This document shows positions 10,477 to 19,700 of a stretch of DNA of 61,663 bases, piece after piece. Every line of letters starts with the position of its first letter. Position 1 is the stretch's first letter. Made by a program: the position numbers and the translations under genes. Source of the DNA: Mycolicibacterium austroafricanum (GTDB lineage Bacteria > Actinomycetota > Actinomycetes > Mycobacteriales > Mycobacteriaceae); the NCBI RefSeq assembly GCF_902705885.1, contig NZ_CACSIP010000021.1, forward strand, positions 1 through 61,663. The letters are read 5' to 3'. The notes below the pieces were generated by a model. The model was not told the DNA's origin, searched no databases, and saw nothing but the letters and a program-made list of their open reading frames with translations.

Positions 10477-11677
10477 TCAGAACAGCACAGCATCATTGGT
10501 CGCCTCCTGCCACCACGCCTCGAACCCCGGACGTGCCTTGTCGTCAACCACTGCCGGGCACACGACGAAGAAGTGCTCCAACGCCGGAAGCTGGTCGCCC
10601 CGTTCGCGGAGCACCTGGCGCGCGATTCCATCGGCCCCGATCCGGCGCTCACCGGCACACTCGCGAAGTGCCTCGTCCATCTGCTCACGGCTGCCGCGTG
10701 CGAGCGCGCTCACCGACCGCGCGGTGATCCCCCGACCGTGGGCGCGGACCGACGATCTGCGCGTGAGCCGGCGGACCTCGTAGACGGCGTGCTCGGACTC
10801 GTCGAGCATCGCGTCGAACCGGGACTGAACCTCTGTCAGCCCGGCACCGGCCATAAGGTCGGCCGCCGAACTGCCCGCGATGAGTGTCTGGCGCTCGTTG
10901 AGGGTCCGCGCGACGGCCTCGAGGAACAGTGCTCGCGCACCGGCCTGCGGCTCGTGGCGGTACCGCTCGACGAGGGCCTGACGGCCGGATGCAGTCGTCA
11001 TTGCGAACACGCAGTACGAGCAGGCCGACTTCGACCAACGGCACGAGGTCGTCTCGGCGATGAAATCCGAGCACCGGGTGCGATCCCAGCCCCACTCCAG
11101 AAGCGGGTACCACCCCGTCCGGTGGTCGGTGTTGAACAGCGCATCCTTGGCCGCGCGCGCCCGTTCCCCCGCCTCGAAGCCCGAGTGCGTGTCGGTAGCG
11201 ACGCCCGGCGGTCACCGACGCGATCACCGGATCCAGGCAGTTCCCCTTGGACTGCACCGAGCACATCCGCGCGCCGCCGAGCTGCGGAAGCGTTCCGGCC
11301 GAAAGCATCTCGTCGGACAGCTTGTACCCATCGACGTGCAGCCGCTGCGGCGCTGAGGAGTCGTCGAGGACGGCAACACCTTCACCGCTGGCAGTCGTCT
11401 TGCGCTGCGTGCGGCCGACCTGGATGAACCGGACCCCGTGCCGCCGCAGCTCGGGAAGTACGACGTCCTCGACGTCGCGCAACGTTTGTTCGAACTCGTC
11501 TCCGGTGTGTGCGGTGATGACGATGAGGTCCTGGAGGTCGAAGTCTCGGCTGGAAGGGTCGGCGAGCCAGCGCAACAAGATGGCAGTGGAGTCGACCCCC
11601 ATTCCATAGCTGAGCACAACCGTTGCGCCGCTGTCGATTTCAGCGATGCCGGGGAGCTGATCGTGACCGATGTTCAT
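10477..11677 (-). pseudogene. PP-loop (PAPS-reductase/IbrA-like) protein, frameshifted
   Basis: The N-terminal part carries the PP-loop SYGMGVDSTAILLRW (about residues 24-38) of PAPS reductase and ATP-pyrophosphatase-like proteins. The reading frame shifts by one base at a GGG run (plus-strand CCC at 11180-11182): on one side it reads GRRYRHALG, and on the other FEAGERARAAKDALFNTD. It then continues through cysteine-rich SCRWSKSACSYCVFAM to a stop at 10477. Restored, the protein would be about 399 residues. Paired cysteines (CSVQSKGNC and SACSYC) suggest an iron-sulfur cluster as in DndC-type relatives. It is divergent from the ParB-like gene. A sequencing error in the G run is an alternative to a true mutation. 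Confidence 0.75.
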
Positions 11678-11709
11678 CGTGATTCGCTCCTTTCGGATCT
11701 GCGTTAGGT

Positions 11710-11748
11710 GTTGCCTATAGTTTACACCTACTGTAAACTATAGGCAAC
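11710..11748. promoter_or_regulatory. Perfect palindromic divergent promoter-operator
   Basis: GTTGCCTATAGTTTACA (11710-11726) and TGTAAACTATAGGCAAC (11732-11748) are exact inverted repeats with a five-base spacer. On each strand the arm supplies TATAGG as a -10-like hexamer. It ends 31 bases before the ParB-like ATG (11776) in one direction and 36 bases before the PP-loop gene start (11677) in the other. One bound repressor could therefore shut both divergent genes. The same element occurs at 9161-9177 and 10436-10452. Confidence 0.75.
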
Positions 11749-11775
11749 AGGTCAAACCCCGAGGAAGGAACCCCA

Positions 11776-13347
11776 ATGACCACCAACACCGCCACCACCA
11801 CCGCCGCACCCGAGCTGCTTCACCTGGACCCCAACGAGATTGAGATCGGCGCGAACGTCCGCTTCGATCCCCGGCTGGACTGCGACTTCCTGGCCTCCAT
11901 CGAGGAGCACGGAGTCCTGGCCCCCGTCACCGCCGTCCGGCTCGACGACGGAAGCGTGACGCTGCGGGACGGCCAGCGCCGCACCCAGGCCGCACGCCAA
12001 CTCGGTCTTGCGACGATCCCGGTCTACGTCCACCAGCCCACGTCACGTCACCGAGTCATCGAGCAGATGATCCTCAACGATCACCGAGCAGACCTCACGG
12101 CGGGCGAACGCGCGCGAGGAATCAACCAGCTGCTCCTGGACGGAGTGTCAGTGACCAAGGTGGCCAAGGAACTGTCCATCACCAAGGACGCCATAGCGGC
12201 AGCCACCGTGGCCATCGAATCCGAGAAGGCGATGGGCGCTCTGGACACCGGGCAGCTCAACCTCGTGGAGGCCACCAGCTTCGTCGAGTTCGATGGCGAC
12301 GACGCCGCCCAAGCCGAGTTGATCAAGGTGGCTGGCACCGACCAGTTCGACCACCGCGTGGCGCAGCTGCGGGCAGAGCGTGAAGACCAGCGCCGCTACC
12401 AGGAGACGGCGGCAACGTTCGCCGCCAAGGGCTACGCCGTGCTCGACCGACGCCCCGGCTGGTCCGACAAGGCCTACATCCCGACCAACTACCTGCGCGA
12501 CGCCGAGGGAGACACCCTCACCGACGAGAAGATCGCCGCCATGGACCCGCAGAACTGGGCGGTCGTTCTCGACAGCACCGAGGCGTACCAGGATGTCGAG
12601 ACCGGCGAACCGGTCGACGAGCGCGACATCGACTTCGACACCGCCGACGATCCCACCCTGGAGCCGGCCGAGGGCTACCGGCACGCACGGACCGTCACCG
12701 AGACCACGGTGTGGAGCCCCGACTTCTACTGCTGCAACCCACGCGGGGCCGGGGTCACCATGCCCGACTGGGCGGCACGTCAGTACGGCTTTGACGCCGA
12801 CCGCCTGGCCGATGCCAGCGACCCCGATGGCGCGGCCGACCGCGAGCGCGCTCGCCAGGAGGAGGCCGACAAGGAACGCGCCGAGCGTCGCAAGCTCATC
12901 GCCTTGAACAAGCTGGGCGAGGCGGCAGCGGGCGTGCGCCGCGAGTGGATGCGCGACAAGCTGCTCTCCCGCAAGACCGCCCCCAAAGGTGCGGCGCTGT
13001 TCCTCGCCGAGCTGATCGTCACCCGCCCCGACCTGTTCAACGACTACCACGGCCAGCGGATCGCCCCCGACCTGCTCGGCCTGGCCGACAACGAGACTCC
13101 GGAAATGGCGGTCGCCAAGCTCCCCGCCACTGGTGATGGCCGCGCCCAGGTCATCGTGCTCGGAATGGTGCTCGCGGCCGCAGAAACCCGGACGCCGAAG
13201 GACGCCTGGCGCGGTGCCTCCGATGTCACCAAGAAGCTCTTGGCCTGGCTGAGTGAGCAGGGCTATCCGCTGTCGGACATCGAGCAGGTGATGCTCGGCA
13301 AGCGCAAGGCCGACGCGGTGTACCGACAGGCTTGCAAGGAGGACTAA
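11776..13347 (+). CDS. ParB/Srx-fold (ParB-like) protein
   Basis: In this 523-residue protein, residues about 15-110 form a ParB N-terminal domain with VTLRDGQRRTQAARQLG as the box II nucleotide-binding motif. A helix-turn-helix follows (DGVSVTKVAKELSITKDAI, about residues 122-140), then a long acidic and helical C-terminal part with no family I know. GAGGAAGG lies before ATG 11776. No parA is adjacent. The neighbour across the palindromic operator is a PP-loop gene, and ParB-like plus PAPS-reductase-like pairs occur as IbrB/IbrA and in phages, so a regulatory or DNA-modification role is as likely as partition. Confidence 0.78.
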   Translation: MTTNTATTTAAPELLHLDPNEIEIGANVRFDPRLDCDFLASIEEHGVLAPVTAVRLDDGSVTLRDGQRRTQAARQLGLATIPVYVHQPTSRHRVIEQMILNDHRADLTAGERARGINQLLLDGVSVTKVAKELSITKDAIAAATVAIESEKAMGALDTGQLNLVEATSFVEFDGDDAAQAELIKVAGTDQFDHRVAQLRAEREDQRRYQETAATFAAKGYAVLDRRPGWSDKAYIPTNYLRDAEGDTLTDEKIAAMDPQNWAVVLDSTEAYQDVETGEPVDERDIDFDTADDPTLEPAEGYRHARTVTETTVWSPDFYCCNPRGAGVTMPDWAARQYGFDADRLADASDPDGAADRERARQEEADKERAERRKLIALNKLGEAAAGVRREWMRDKLLSRKTAPKGAALFLAELIVTRPDLFNDYHGQRIAPDLLGLADNETPEMAVAKLPATGDGRAQVIVLGMVLAAAETRTPKDAWRGASDVTKKLLAWLSEQGYPLSDIEQVMLGKRKADAVYRQACKED

Positions 13348-13360
13348 GCCGCCCGACGAG

Positions 13361-13396
13361 GGGCCCCGGGGAGCGCTCAGCTCCCCGGGGCCCTTT
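13361..13396 (+). terminator. Intrinsic terminator after the ParB-like gene
   Basis: A perfect 14-base stem pairs GGGCCCCGGGGAGC (13361-13374) with GCTCCCCGGGGCCC (13380-13393) around a five-base loop, followed by TTT. It lies 14 bases after the stop codon. Confidence 0.8.
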
Positions 13397-13619
13397 GCCA
13401 TTCGGGAAAGAAAAAGACGCCAATAAAAGGGGAATTGCGTTATTGGTTCCTAGTGCGAATAGGCGCGGCCTAGTGCCATTATCAACACAGCATAAAGGCG
13501 CGCAAAAAGCGTCCGAATTAGTCCAACTAATATGGCTCTATCCGTTGCCGAAATGACTATCAGCAATTAGAATAGAGCATATAGAAACACCCCGAATTCA
13601 CACCATTAAGGAGCGCGAA
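13397..13619. other. AT-rich intergenic segment with repeats
   Basis: About 220 bases without a gene and visibly richer in A and T than anything around them. CCTAGTGC is repeated exactly 20 bases apart (13449-13456 and 13469-13476), about two helical turns. ATTAGT-cca-ACTAAT is a perfect inverted repeat (13517-13531). The sequence AAGGAG, suitable as a ribosome-binding site, lies just before 13620. It holds the promoter of the NrdH gene and could also be a centromere-like or replication-associated site for the ParB-like protein upstream. Confidence 0.45.
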
Positions 13620-13871
13620 ATGAGCACCACCGCCACGGTCACCGTCTACACCAAGCCCGCCTGTGTTCAGTGCAACGCGACCTACAAGGCGCTCGACAAG
13701 CAAGGCGTCGCCTACGACGTCGTCGACATCACCACCGACCCCCAGGCCCGCGACTACGTGATGGCCCTCGGCTACCTCCAGGCCCCCGTCGTCGTGGCCG
13801 GCGACGACCACTGGTCAGGCTTCCGGCCCGACCGCATCAAGGCACTGGCCACCGTCACCGCCGCCGCGTAA
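13620..13871 (+). CDS. NrdH-like glutaredoxin/redoxin
   Basis: This 83-residue thioredoxin-fold protein has the redox motif Cys15-Val-Gln-Cys18 in YTKPACVQCNAT, then YDVVDITTDPQARDYVMALGYLQAPVVV containing the cis-proline region, and a C-terminal SGFRPDRIKAL as in NrdH. NrdH proteins are thioredoxin-reductase-dependent electron donors, classically for class Ib ribonucleotide reductase; here no reductase genes are near, as is common on actinobacterial phages and plasmids. Good ribosome-binding site (AAGGAG) before ATG 13620. Confidence 0.85.
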   Translation: MSTTATVTVYTKPACVQCNATYKALDKQGVAYDVVDITTDPQARDYVMALGYLQAPVVVAGDDHWSGFRPDRIKALATVTAAA

Positions 13872-13918
13872 CCCCGCCCGGTCCGTACACCGCCACCACT
13901 GACCCTCAGGAGCCACCC

Positions 13919-14203
13919 ATGTACACGCTGACCATCGACGACCACGGCCACGACGTGAGCACGCTGCACGACACCCCAGAAGCCGCCCAGGCGACCCTGC
14001 ACACCTACCTGGTGTTGTCGGACTACTACCACCGGCCCACTCAGCTCAACGCCGCTCACACAGCGTTCGAGTTGATCTCCCTGGACGAGACCAAGCCGCG
14101 CGTCATCGGCGTGGCCACCATCGAGCCTTACTCCGAACTCGACGCCCGCCGCGACCTCAACGCCGTGTTCGCGGCCAGCCCCGTTCACGCGCTCGCGTCG
14201 TAA
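13919..14203 (+). CDS. Small plasmid protein of unknown function
   Basis: This 94-residue protein has ATG 13919, preceded by CAGGAGCCACCC. It begins MYTLTIDDHGHDVSTLHDT, and the rest alternates short strands and one helix. It has no membrane segment and no recognised domain. It lies 47 bases after nrdH and 15 bases before the next gene, so it is probably co-transcribed with both. Confidence 0.6.
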   Translation: MYTLTIDDHGHDVSTLHDTPEAAQATLHTYLVLSDYYHRPTQLNAAHTAFELISLDETKPRVIGVATIEPYSELDARRDLNAVFAASPVHALAS

Positions 14204-14217
14204 AGAAGTTCATTCTC

Positions 14218-14463
14218 ATGAGCAACCACGAGAACCTGACCGGCACCACCGCCACCGACCAGCATGGCCGGGCCTGCGAAGTCCTGCAGGACACGGGCGA
14301 CGTCAACGTCCGCATCCGGCTCACCGGCACCAACTTCGGCGGCTGGGTTCCCCGCACGACGCTGACCCTCACCGGAAAGGCATGGCCAGACCTCGATACT
14401 CCAGCACCGGCAGCACTGCGCGCTGGCGGCTTAGCTCCCTCCGCGCCATGCCCTACTACCTGA
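14218..14463 (+). CDS. Small plasmid protein of unknown function
   Basis: This 81-residue hydrophilic protein has a likely beta-rich core: the segment CEVLQDTGDVNVRIRLTG and then TNFGGWVPRTTLTLTG resemble a small barrel. It starts at ATG 14218, 15 bases after the preceding stop. The last ~25 codons overlap the start region of the next gene in another frame, so the true end of one or the start of the other is uncertain. No family recognised. Confidence 0.5.
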   Translation: MSNHENLTGTTATDQHGRACEVLQDTGDVNVRIRLTGTNFGGWVPRTTLTLTGKAWPDLDTPAPAALRAGGLAPSAPCPTT

Positions 14464-14981
14464 CCCGCGTCGCCGAGCTGCCCTACCACCACACGATGGG
14501 TGAGCGGCCCCTCCCGGACGGCACACGCTCCAACTGTCCCCTTGCCCTTGAGGCTGTGCTCCGCACACGCGGTCAGCACCCCGGGCAAGACGGCTACCGC
14601 GAACTGTTCACCGACAACGCGATCTCCGGACGCCGCCAAGCCTGCGACGTCCACGCCGGAAACTGGACCGTGGTACTGCCCGCAGTCACGGCCTTCCTCG
14701 AGCCCTTCCCGGCCAGTGCCGACACCGCCACCATCGCCCACGCCGCGCGCAACCATGCACCGTTCGCCGGTCTCGCTGCGGCCGACCGCCGGCTGACGCT
14801 GGCGCTGCTGAGCTACAGCGACTCGCTACGCGTCTACACCAACGGCCACGGCCAGCGCGAAACGATTGGCCAGCATCGCATCTGCTGGGCCCGCACAGCG
14901 GGCGTCCACGCGCTGCCCGTGTGGTTCGACGCCACAACGGTGCGCCCGTCACGCGACGCGGTGCTCCTGCAGCTCGGCTAA
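14448..14981 (+). CDS. Plasmid protein of unknown function
   Basis: This 177-residue protein from ATG 14448 (MPYYLTRVAEL) has an alternative in-frame start at 14382 that would add 22 residues. It is soluble, with scattered Cys and His (RSNCPLALE, ACDVHAGNW, HRICWARTAG) but no clear metal-binding pattern. The middle contains a segment rich in A and T (FPASADTATIAHAARNH). It ends a run of small genes beginning with nrdH, and a short tandem repeat follows. The later start avoids most of the overlap with the previous gene. Confidence 0.5.
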   Translation: MPYYLTRVAELPYHHTMGERPLPDGTRSNCPLALEAVLRTRGQHPGQDGYRELFTDNAISGRRQACDVHAGNWTVVLPAVTAFLEPFPASADTATIAHAARNHAPFAGLAAADRRLTLALLSYSDSLRVYTNGHGQRETIGQHRICWARTAGVHALPVWFDATTVRPSRDAVLLQLG

Positions 14982-15010
14982 AGCGCTCTCTCAGCGCTCT
15001 CTCAGCGCTC
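14982..15010. repeat. 11-bp tandem repeat
   Basis: AGCGCTCTCTC occurs twice in tandem (14982-14992 and 14993-15003) and a third time in part (AGCGCTC, 15004-15010), immediately after a stop codon. The repeat contains the palindrome AGCGCT. It sits between convergent genes, and no function is evident. Confidence 0.6.
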
Positions 15011-15123
15011 CGCCTGGGCGCGTCCAGCTCGACGCTGCGACACCGCCCGCCAGGACGAAACGCACGCCGTCCAAACGAACCTCCGGCACGGCACCAGCGA
15101 AAGCCGCTGAGCCCCCGCCGGGA

Positions 15124-15627
15124 TCACCACAGAGTGGGCTGATCGCCGAGCAGCGCCGCCTGCACCGCGGTGGCGTCCCAGCCGTGGCGCACCGCATCGC
15201 GCAGCGCCACCGAGCGCTCACGCCGCACACCGCGACTGTCGAAGCGTCGCACCGCATGGCGCCCACCGCCGCGACGCATCCGCGCCATCCGCTCCATGTT
15301 GTCGCCCTGGGAGCCCGACACCACGTGCTGTTGAACGTCTGTCGCCGCCGCGACTTTCACACAAACCGGATTGTCGCACTCGTGCAAACTGAGCACGCCC
15401 GCTGCCACGCTTCCGGCTGCGATCGCCAACGCGTAGCGATGCGGGCGCACGCAGAACCCCACGCCGTCGCGCGTGAGGTAGAAACGGCCGTAGCCATCGG
15501 CACCAATGGCCCCGGTCCAGATGTTGCAGTCCGAAGGCATTGGGCCACAGACAACGTGGCTGTGGAACCGGGCAATCTCAGCGGCGTGCAACACCCGATC
15601 AACGATCAGCTGCCCCGCGCTTCTCAT
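15124..15627 (-). CDS. HNH-endonuclease-like protein
   Basis: In this 167-residue protein, the centre has CNIWTGAIGADGYGRFYLTRDG, then RPHRYALAI, then SLHECDNPVCVKV and HVVSGSQGDNMERMARMRRGGG. This order matches the HNH endonucleases of homing or phage type: W-x-G-x-x-x-x-x-GYG, HR-x-A, H-x-C-DNP-x-CV, and GT/SQ-x-x-NM. The first histidine pair and the DNP-x-C segment would hold the catalytic metal. Proteins of this kind nick or cut DNA; a role as a free-standing mobile gene or a plasmid housekeeping nuclease cannot be separated here. Confidence 0.65.
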   Translation of the reverse strand: MRSAGQLIVDRVLHAAEIARFHSHVVCGPMPSDCNIWTGAIGADGYGRFYLTRDGVGFCVRPHRYALAIAAGSVAAGVLSLHECDNPVCVKVAAATDVQQHVVSGSQGDNMERMARMRRGGGRHAVRRFDSRGVRRERSVALRDAVRHGWDATAVQAALLGDQPTLW

Positions 15628-15720
15628 GGCCGCCGATCCTACGTCCGAGCACCGACACCGGACGTGCCCAAAGCCGCCGCCAGCGTCCCCGCCAACAGGA
15701 CCGCAGCGGCGTTCGAGGAG

Positions 15721-15945
15721 CTACCGCTGTGGTGCGCCATCTGAGGCGCTGCCGAACAAGGCCCTGCGCCGTTGTAACTCACCTTCGATCGCGTCCCCCA
15801 GGCGCGCAACGGCGCCGGGGTCGGTGCGCAGCTGCAGCAGCGCACCGTCGAGATGCGGGAAGGCCGGCGGATTTCCGTCGCCAAGGCTGCCGGTGCTCGG
15901 CTGCCCGTGGAACACGATGTTCGTCTCACCCGCTGCGCCGCTCAC
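15721..15945 (-). CDS. Small plasmid protein of unknown function
   Basis: This 74-residue hydrophilic protein is glycine-rich at the N-terminus (NIVFHGQPSTGSLGDGNPP) with a helical, acidic C-terminal half (PGAVARLGDAIEGELQRRR). It lies upstream of the HNH-like gene on the same strand, 93 bases away. An overlapping frame at 15639-15929 is less protein-like. No family recognised, and the call rests on composition. Confidence 0.35.
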   Translation of the reverse strand: MSGAAGETNIVFHGQPSTGSLGDGNPPAFPHLDGALLQLRTDPGAVARLGDAIEGELQRRRALFGSASDGAPQR

Positions 15946-15969
15946 CTACGCTCCGCTCCGGCGTCGGCA

Positions 15970-16440
15970 TCAGGCCGACGCCGCGGTGGGCTCGGCGGTG
16001 CCAGGGTAGGCAACCCCACCGGTCTCGGCACCGGTCTCACCGCCACCGCCTAGTGCATGCGAACCGTTGCGCTGCAAGGGCTTCTCCGGCTTCGGCGCAT
16101 GTCGTGCCATCGCGCGAACAATGCCGATGCCCACGTCGTGCTTGGTCGCAATCGTCGTTAGCGTCTCACCACGGTCTCGCATCCGCCCGATCGCCGCACC
16201 GGCAGCGGCCCGCTGATCGGTCACACGCTTGGCCGCTTCCCGCTCGGCCTGCGCGCGCAGCTCGGCGAACCGTTTCTTCTTCCACTCATCGACCTCGGCG
16301 ATTTTACCGAGTGCGACCAGGAGGATCGTGGCGTCCTTGATGTTCGCCTTGTCCCGCTGGGCGCGCTCTTCGTTGGCGCGCCGGGTCGCTTCAATTGCCC
16401 GCCGCCGGGCCTCCGCTGTGGACGTTCCTGCTGCTGTCAT
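15970..16440 (-). CDS. Helical, possible mobilisation accessory protein
   Basis: This 156-residue protein starts at ATG 16440. It has a long charged helix (AEARRRAIEATRRANEERAQ; then KKKRFAELRAQAEREAAKR), followed by RGETLTTIATKHDVGIGIVRAMARH, which looks like a helix-turn-helix, and a Gly-rich tail. It is divergent from the relaxase gene across a 326-base noncoding segment. Relaxase-adjacent DNA-binding helical proteins often help assemble the relaxosome at oriT, which is the role suggested here by position and fold only. The composition resembles the protein at 8415-8879. Confidence 0.55.
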   Translation of the reverse strand: MTAAGTSTAEARRRAIEATRRANEERAQRDKANIKDATILLVALGKIAEVDEWKKKRFAELRAQAEREAAKRVTDQRAAAGAAIGRMRDRGETLTTIATKHDVGIGIVRAMARHAPKPEKPLQRNGSHALGGGGETGAETGGVAYPGTAEPTAASA

Positions 16441-16766
16441 GACCGGGACACTAAAACCGGCCGGGCCGGACGTGCCACCACCACAGCCACATTCGCCGCC
16501 ACCAATTTTTTCGCCGCAGCCCCTGCCGCAGCACCGCACCTCACTCACCCACCGCGCAGCCCGCCCGCTCACCACCGCCGCACCGCCCACTCAGCTCACC
16601 CCCTCACAGCCACCTCCCACGGCCAACGACAGACCACACACCTCTTGCACTCAGGAAACCCGGCAGTCTAAGAGTTTTCTAAGAACCTCCGGTTTGGTGG
16701 TGGCTTCGCCAACCCCGGAGTTCGTAGCGTGCGGCGCATGCGGACACCGGCGTGCGCGTCATGGTG
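16441..16766. other. Candidate oriT / noncoding region before the relaxase
   Basis: A noncoding segment between the divergent helical protein gene and the relaxase gene, the usual place of oriT in mobilisable plasmids. It contains an imperfect inverted repeat, CTCCGGTTTGG (16687-16697) against CCAACCCCGGAG (16709-16720) with a short loop. Around 16668-16685 there is an AT-richer stretch (AGAGTTTTCTAAGAAC). GCGTGCGGCGCATGCG follows. A nick site cannot be assigned from sequence alone. Confidence 0.45.
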
Positions 16767-19700
16767 ATGACGCTGCACAAGCTGACCGCCGGGGACGGAT
16801 ACCTGTACCTGGTGCGGCAGGTCGCTGCCTCCGACAGCACCGAGCGGGGCCGCTCCACCCTGGCCGACTACTACTCCGCCAAGGGTGAATCGCCGGGCCG
16901 CTGGATGGGACGCGGCCTGGCCGCCCTGTCTGACACCGGTCGCAGCGAAGTCAGTCCGCAAGCCCGCGAGGAACTTTGGACTGTCGACGAGGGATCGAGC
17001 GTCGATGAATCGCAGATGCGCAACCTCTACGGGGTGGGATTGCATCCCAACGCCGACCGCATCTCGACCTACGTCAACGCTCACGGATCGGGCGCGCCAC
17101 GGGCAGCCGGTCGGCTTGGGCGAAAGTTCCACGTCCGCGACGGCGAGCCAGAGTTCGCGCGCCGTTTGGCGGTCGCTTTCCGCGACCACAACGCCGAAGC
17201 CGGCGCGCATTGGAACGCCACCATCGACCCCGAGATCCGCTCGCAGATCCGCACTCGGGTCGCCATCGAGCTGTTCGGCGAGGAGTACGGCCGCCCTCCC
17301 GCCGATGACCGCGAACTATCCGGGTTCATCGCCCGCAACACCCGCGCGAAGACCACCGCTGTGGCCGGCTACGACCTGACGTTCTCGCCGGTGAAATCCG
17401 TCTCGGCACTGTGGGCCATCGCCCCGTTACCGGTGTCCGAGCAGATCGAAGCCGCTCACGATGCGGCCGTGGCCGACGTCCTGGAATGGCTGCAAGATCA
17501 GGCCGCATTCACCCGCACCGGCGCCGGTGGTATCGCCCAGGTCGACACCGAAGGGCTCATCGCCGCGGTGTTCACCCACCGCGACTCCCGCGCCGGAGAT
17601 CCCGACCTGCACACCCACGTCGCGATCTCCAACAAGGTGTCCTATGTCGACGCCAACGGGGTGCGCCGCTGGCTCGCGCTGGACGGCCAACCCCTGCACC
17701 GCGTCACAGTCGCGGCCTCGGAGTTGTACAACACCCGACTGGAAGCCCATTTGATCTCCAGGCTGGGTGTGCGCTTCGCCGAACAGTCCCGTGGGCGGGG
17801 CAAGCGCCCGGTGCGTGAAATCGTCGGAATGTCAGCGAAATTGATGGAGCGATGGTCAAGTCGCCGGGCGGCGATCAAGGCCCGCACCACCGAGCTGGCC
17901 AAGCAGTTTCAGGTCGATCACGGACGCGAACCGACCAACGTCGAGATCATCGCCCTGGCCCAGCAGGCAACCCTGGAATCGCGCGAGGCCAAGCACGAGC
18001 CGCGCTCACTCGGCGAACAGCGCCAGGAGTGGCACACACAAGCCGTCGAGGTCCTGGGCGAACGCGGCGTGAACCAGATGCTGGCCGACACGTTGGCCGC
18101 ACCGCAGACCACCCGCGAAGCCGTCACGATCGACGAGGAATGGATCGCGTCGCGCGCTGGCGAACTCATCGCCACGGTGGCCGAAACACGCTCCACCTGG
18201 CAGCGCCACCACGTGCGCGCCGAAGCGCTGCGCATGGCGCGCGGCCACGACGTGGCGCACGATGTCGCACTGGTCGAAAGACTCACCGATACCGCCCTCG
18301 GAGAGGGCTTCTCGGTACCGCACGCCCGCGTCGAAGACGCCGAGCTGGGTGAGCCTGTCGCATTGCGTCGCCGCGACGGTGCCAGCGTCTACCGCCGCCA
18401 CGGCGTCGCGCTCTACACCAGCCAGGAAACACTGGCCGCCGAGCAACGAATCCTGGACGCGGTGCATCGCGACGACGGACGTGTCGCAAGCGCCGCCGAC
18501 GTCGAAATGGCACTGGCGGATTCGACGGCGCGAGGGCGCACACTCAACCCCGGCCAGGCCGCGCTGGTCACCGAAATGGCCACCGCGGGGCGCCGTGTCG
18601 CACTCGCGCTCGCCCCGGCCGGAACCGGCAAAACCACGGCCATGGCAGCGCTGGCGCACGCGTGGCGCAGCTCGGGCGGACACGTCATCGGATTGGCCCC
18701 CGCCGCCGACGCAGCGATCGTGCTCGGCGAGGACCTGGGCGCCACCACCGACACCCTGGACAAATACGTGTGGTCCGCCGATCCCGCCAAGGCCGCGACA
18801 TCACATGTGCCCGACTGGTTCAGCCGTGTCGGACCCGACACACTGATCGTGGTCGACGAGGCCGGAAAAGCGGCCACCGCCGGGCTGGACGCGATGATCC
18901 GCGACGCCCTCAAGAAGGGCGCCAGCGTGCGTCTGGTCGGTGATGACGGACAGCTCTCGTCGATCTCGGCCGGCGGCATTCTGCGTGACATCGCCGAGGC
19001 CACCGACGCCCTCACCTTGAGCGAAGTGGTGCGATTCAAGTCCCCGGCCGAAGCCGCCGCGGGGCTCGCCCTGCACGACGCCGACCCGGCCGGAATCGGC
19101 TTCTACATCGACCATCACCGCATCCATGTCGGCACCGACGAGACCGCCGCCGACATGGCCTATCAGGCGTGGCGCGCCGACCTGGCTGCCGGCGGGGATT
19201 CGATCCTGCTCGCCCCGACCAACGACGTCATCAACGAGCTCAACGCCCGCGCCCGACTCGACCGTCTGGCCACCGACCCCGAGGCCGCCAAGGCGCCCAC
19301 GGTCGTGCTGGCCGATCAGCTCCACGCCAGCGTCGGAGACACCATCCGCACCCGCAAGAACAACCGCCGAATCGCGATCGGGCGCAACGATTTCGTGCGC
19401 AACGGCTACCGCTACACCATCACCGAAGTCCTGCCCGATGGCGGCGTGAAAGCCCGTCATCTGCGCAGCGGGCGCATCGTGACGCTGCCGGCGGACTACA
19501 TCGCCGAACACGTCACGCTGGGCTATGCGGCCACCATCGACTCCGCACAGGGTTTGACCGCCGGCGGCCGCGACACCAGGGGCACCTGCCACATCGTCGG
19601 CTCGGACATGCTGACCCGCCAGCACCTCTACGTCGCGTTGACCCGCGGAACCGACGAAAACCACCTGTACCTGTCCACGGCCGAGGGCGACCCGCACCGA

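Noticed and set aside
10471..11427. 318-codon plus-strand frame over the PP-loop gene
   Set aside because: Arg/Pro-rich shadow; the minus strand carries a PP-loop motif and Cys cluster in order.
12148..13401. 417-codon open frame on the minus strand
   Set aside because: Antisense to the ParB-like gene, low-complexity composition, no ribosome-binding site or domain.
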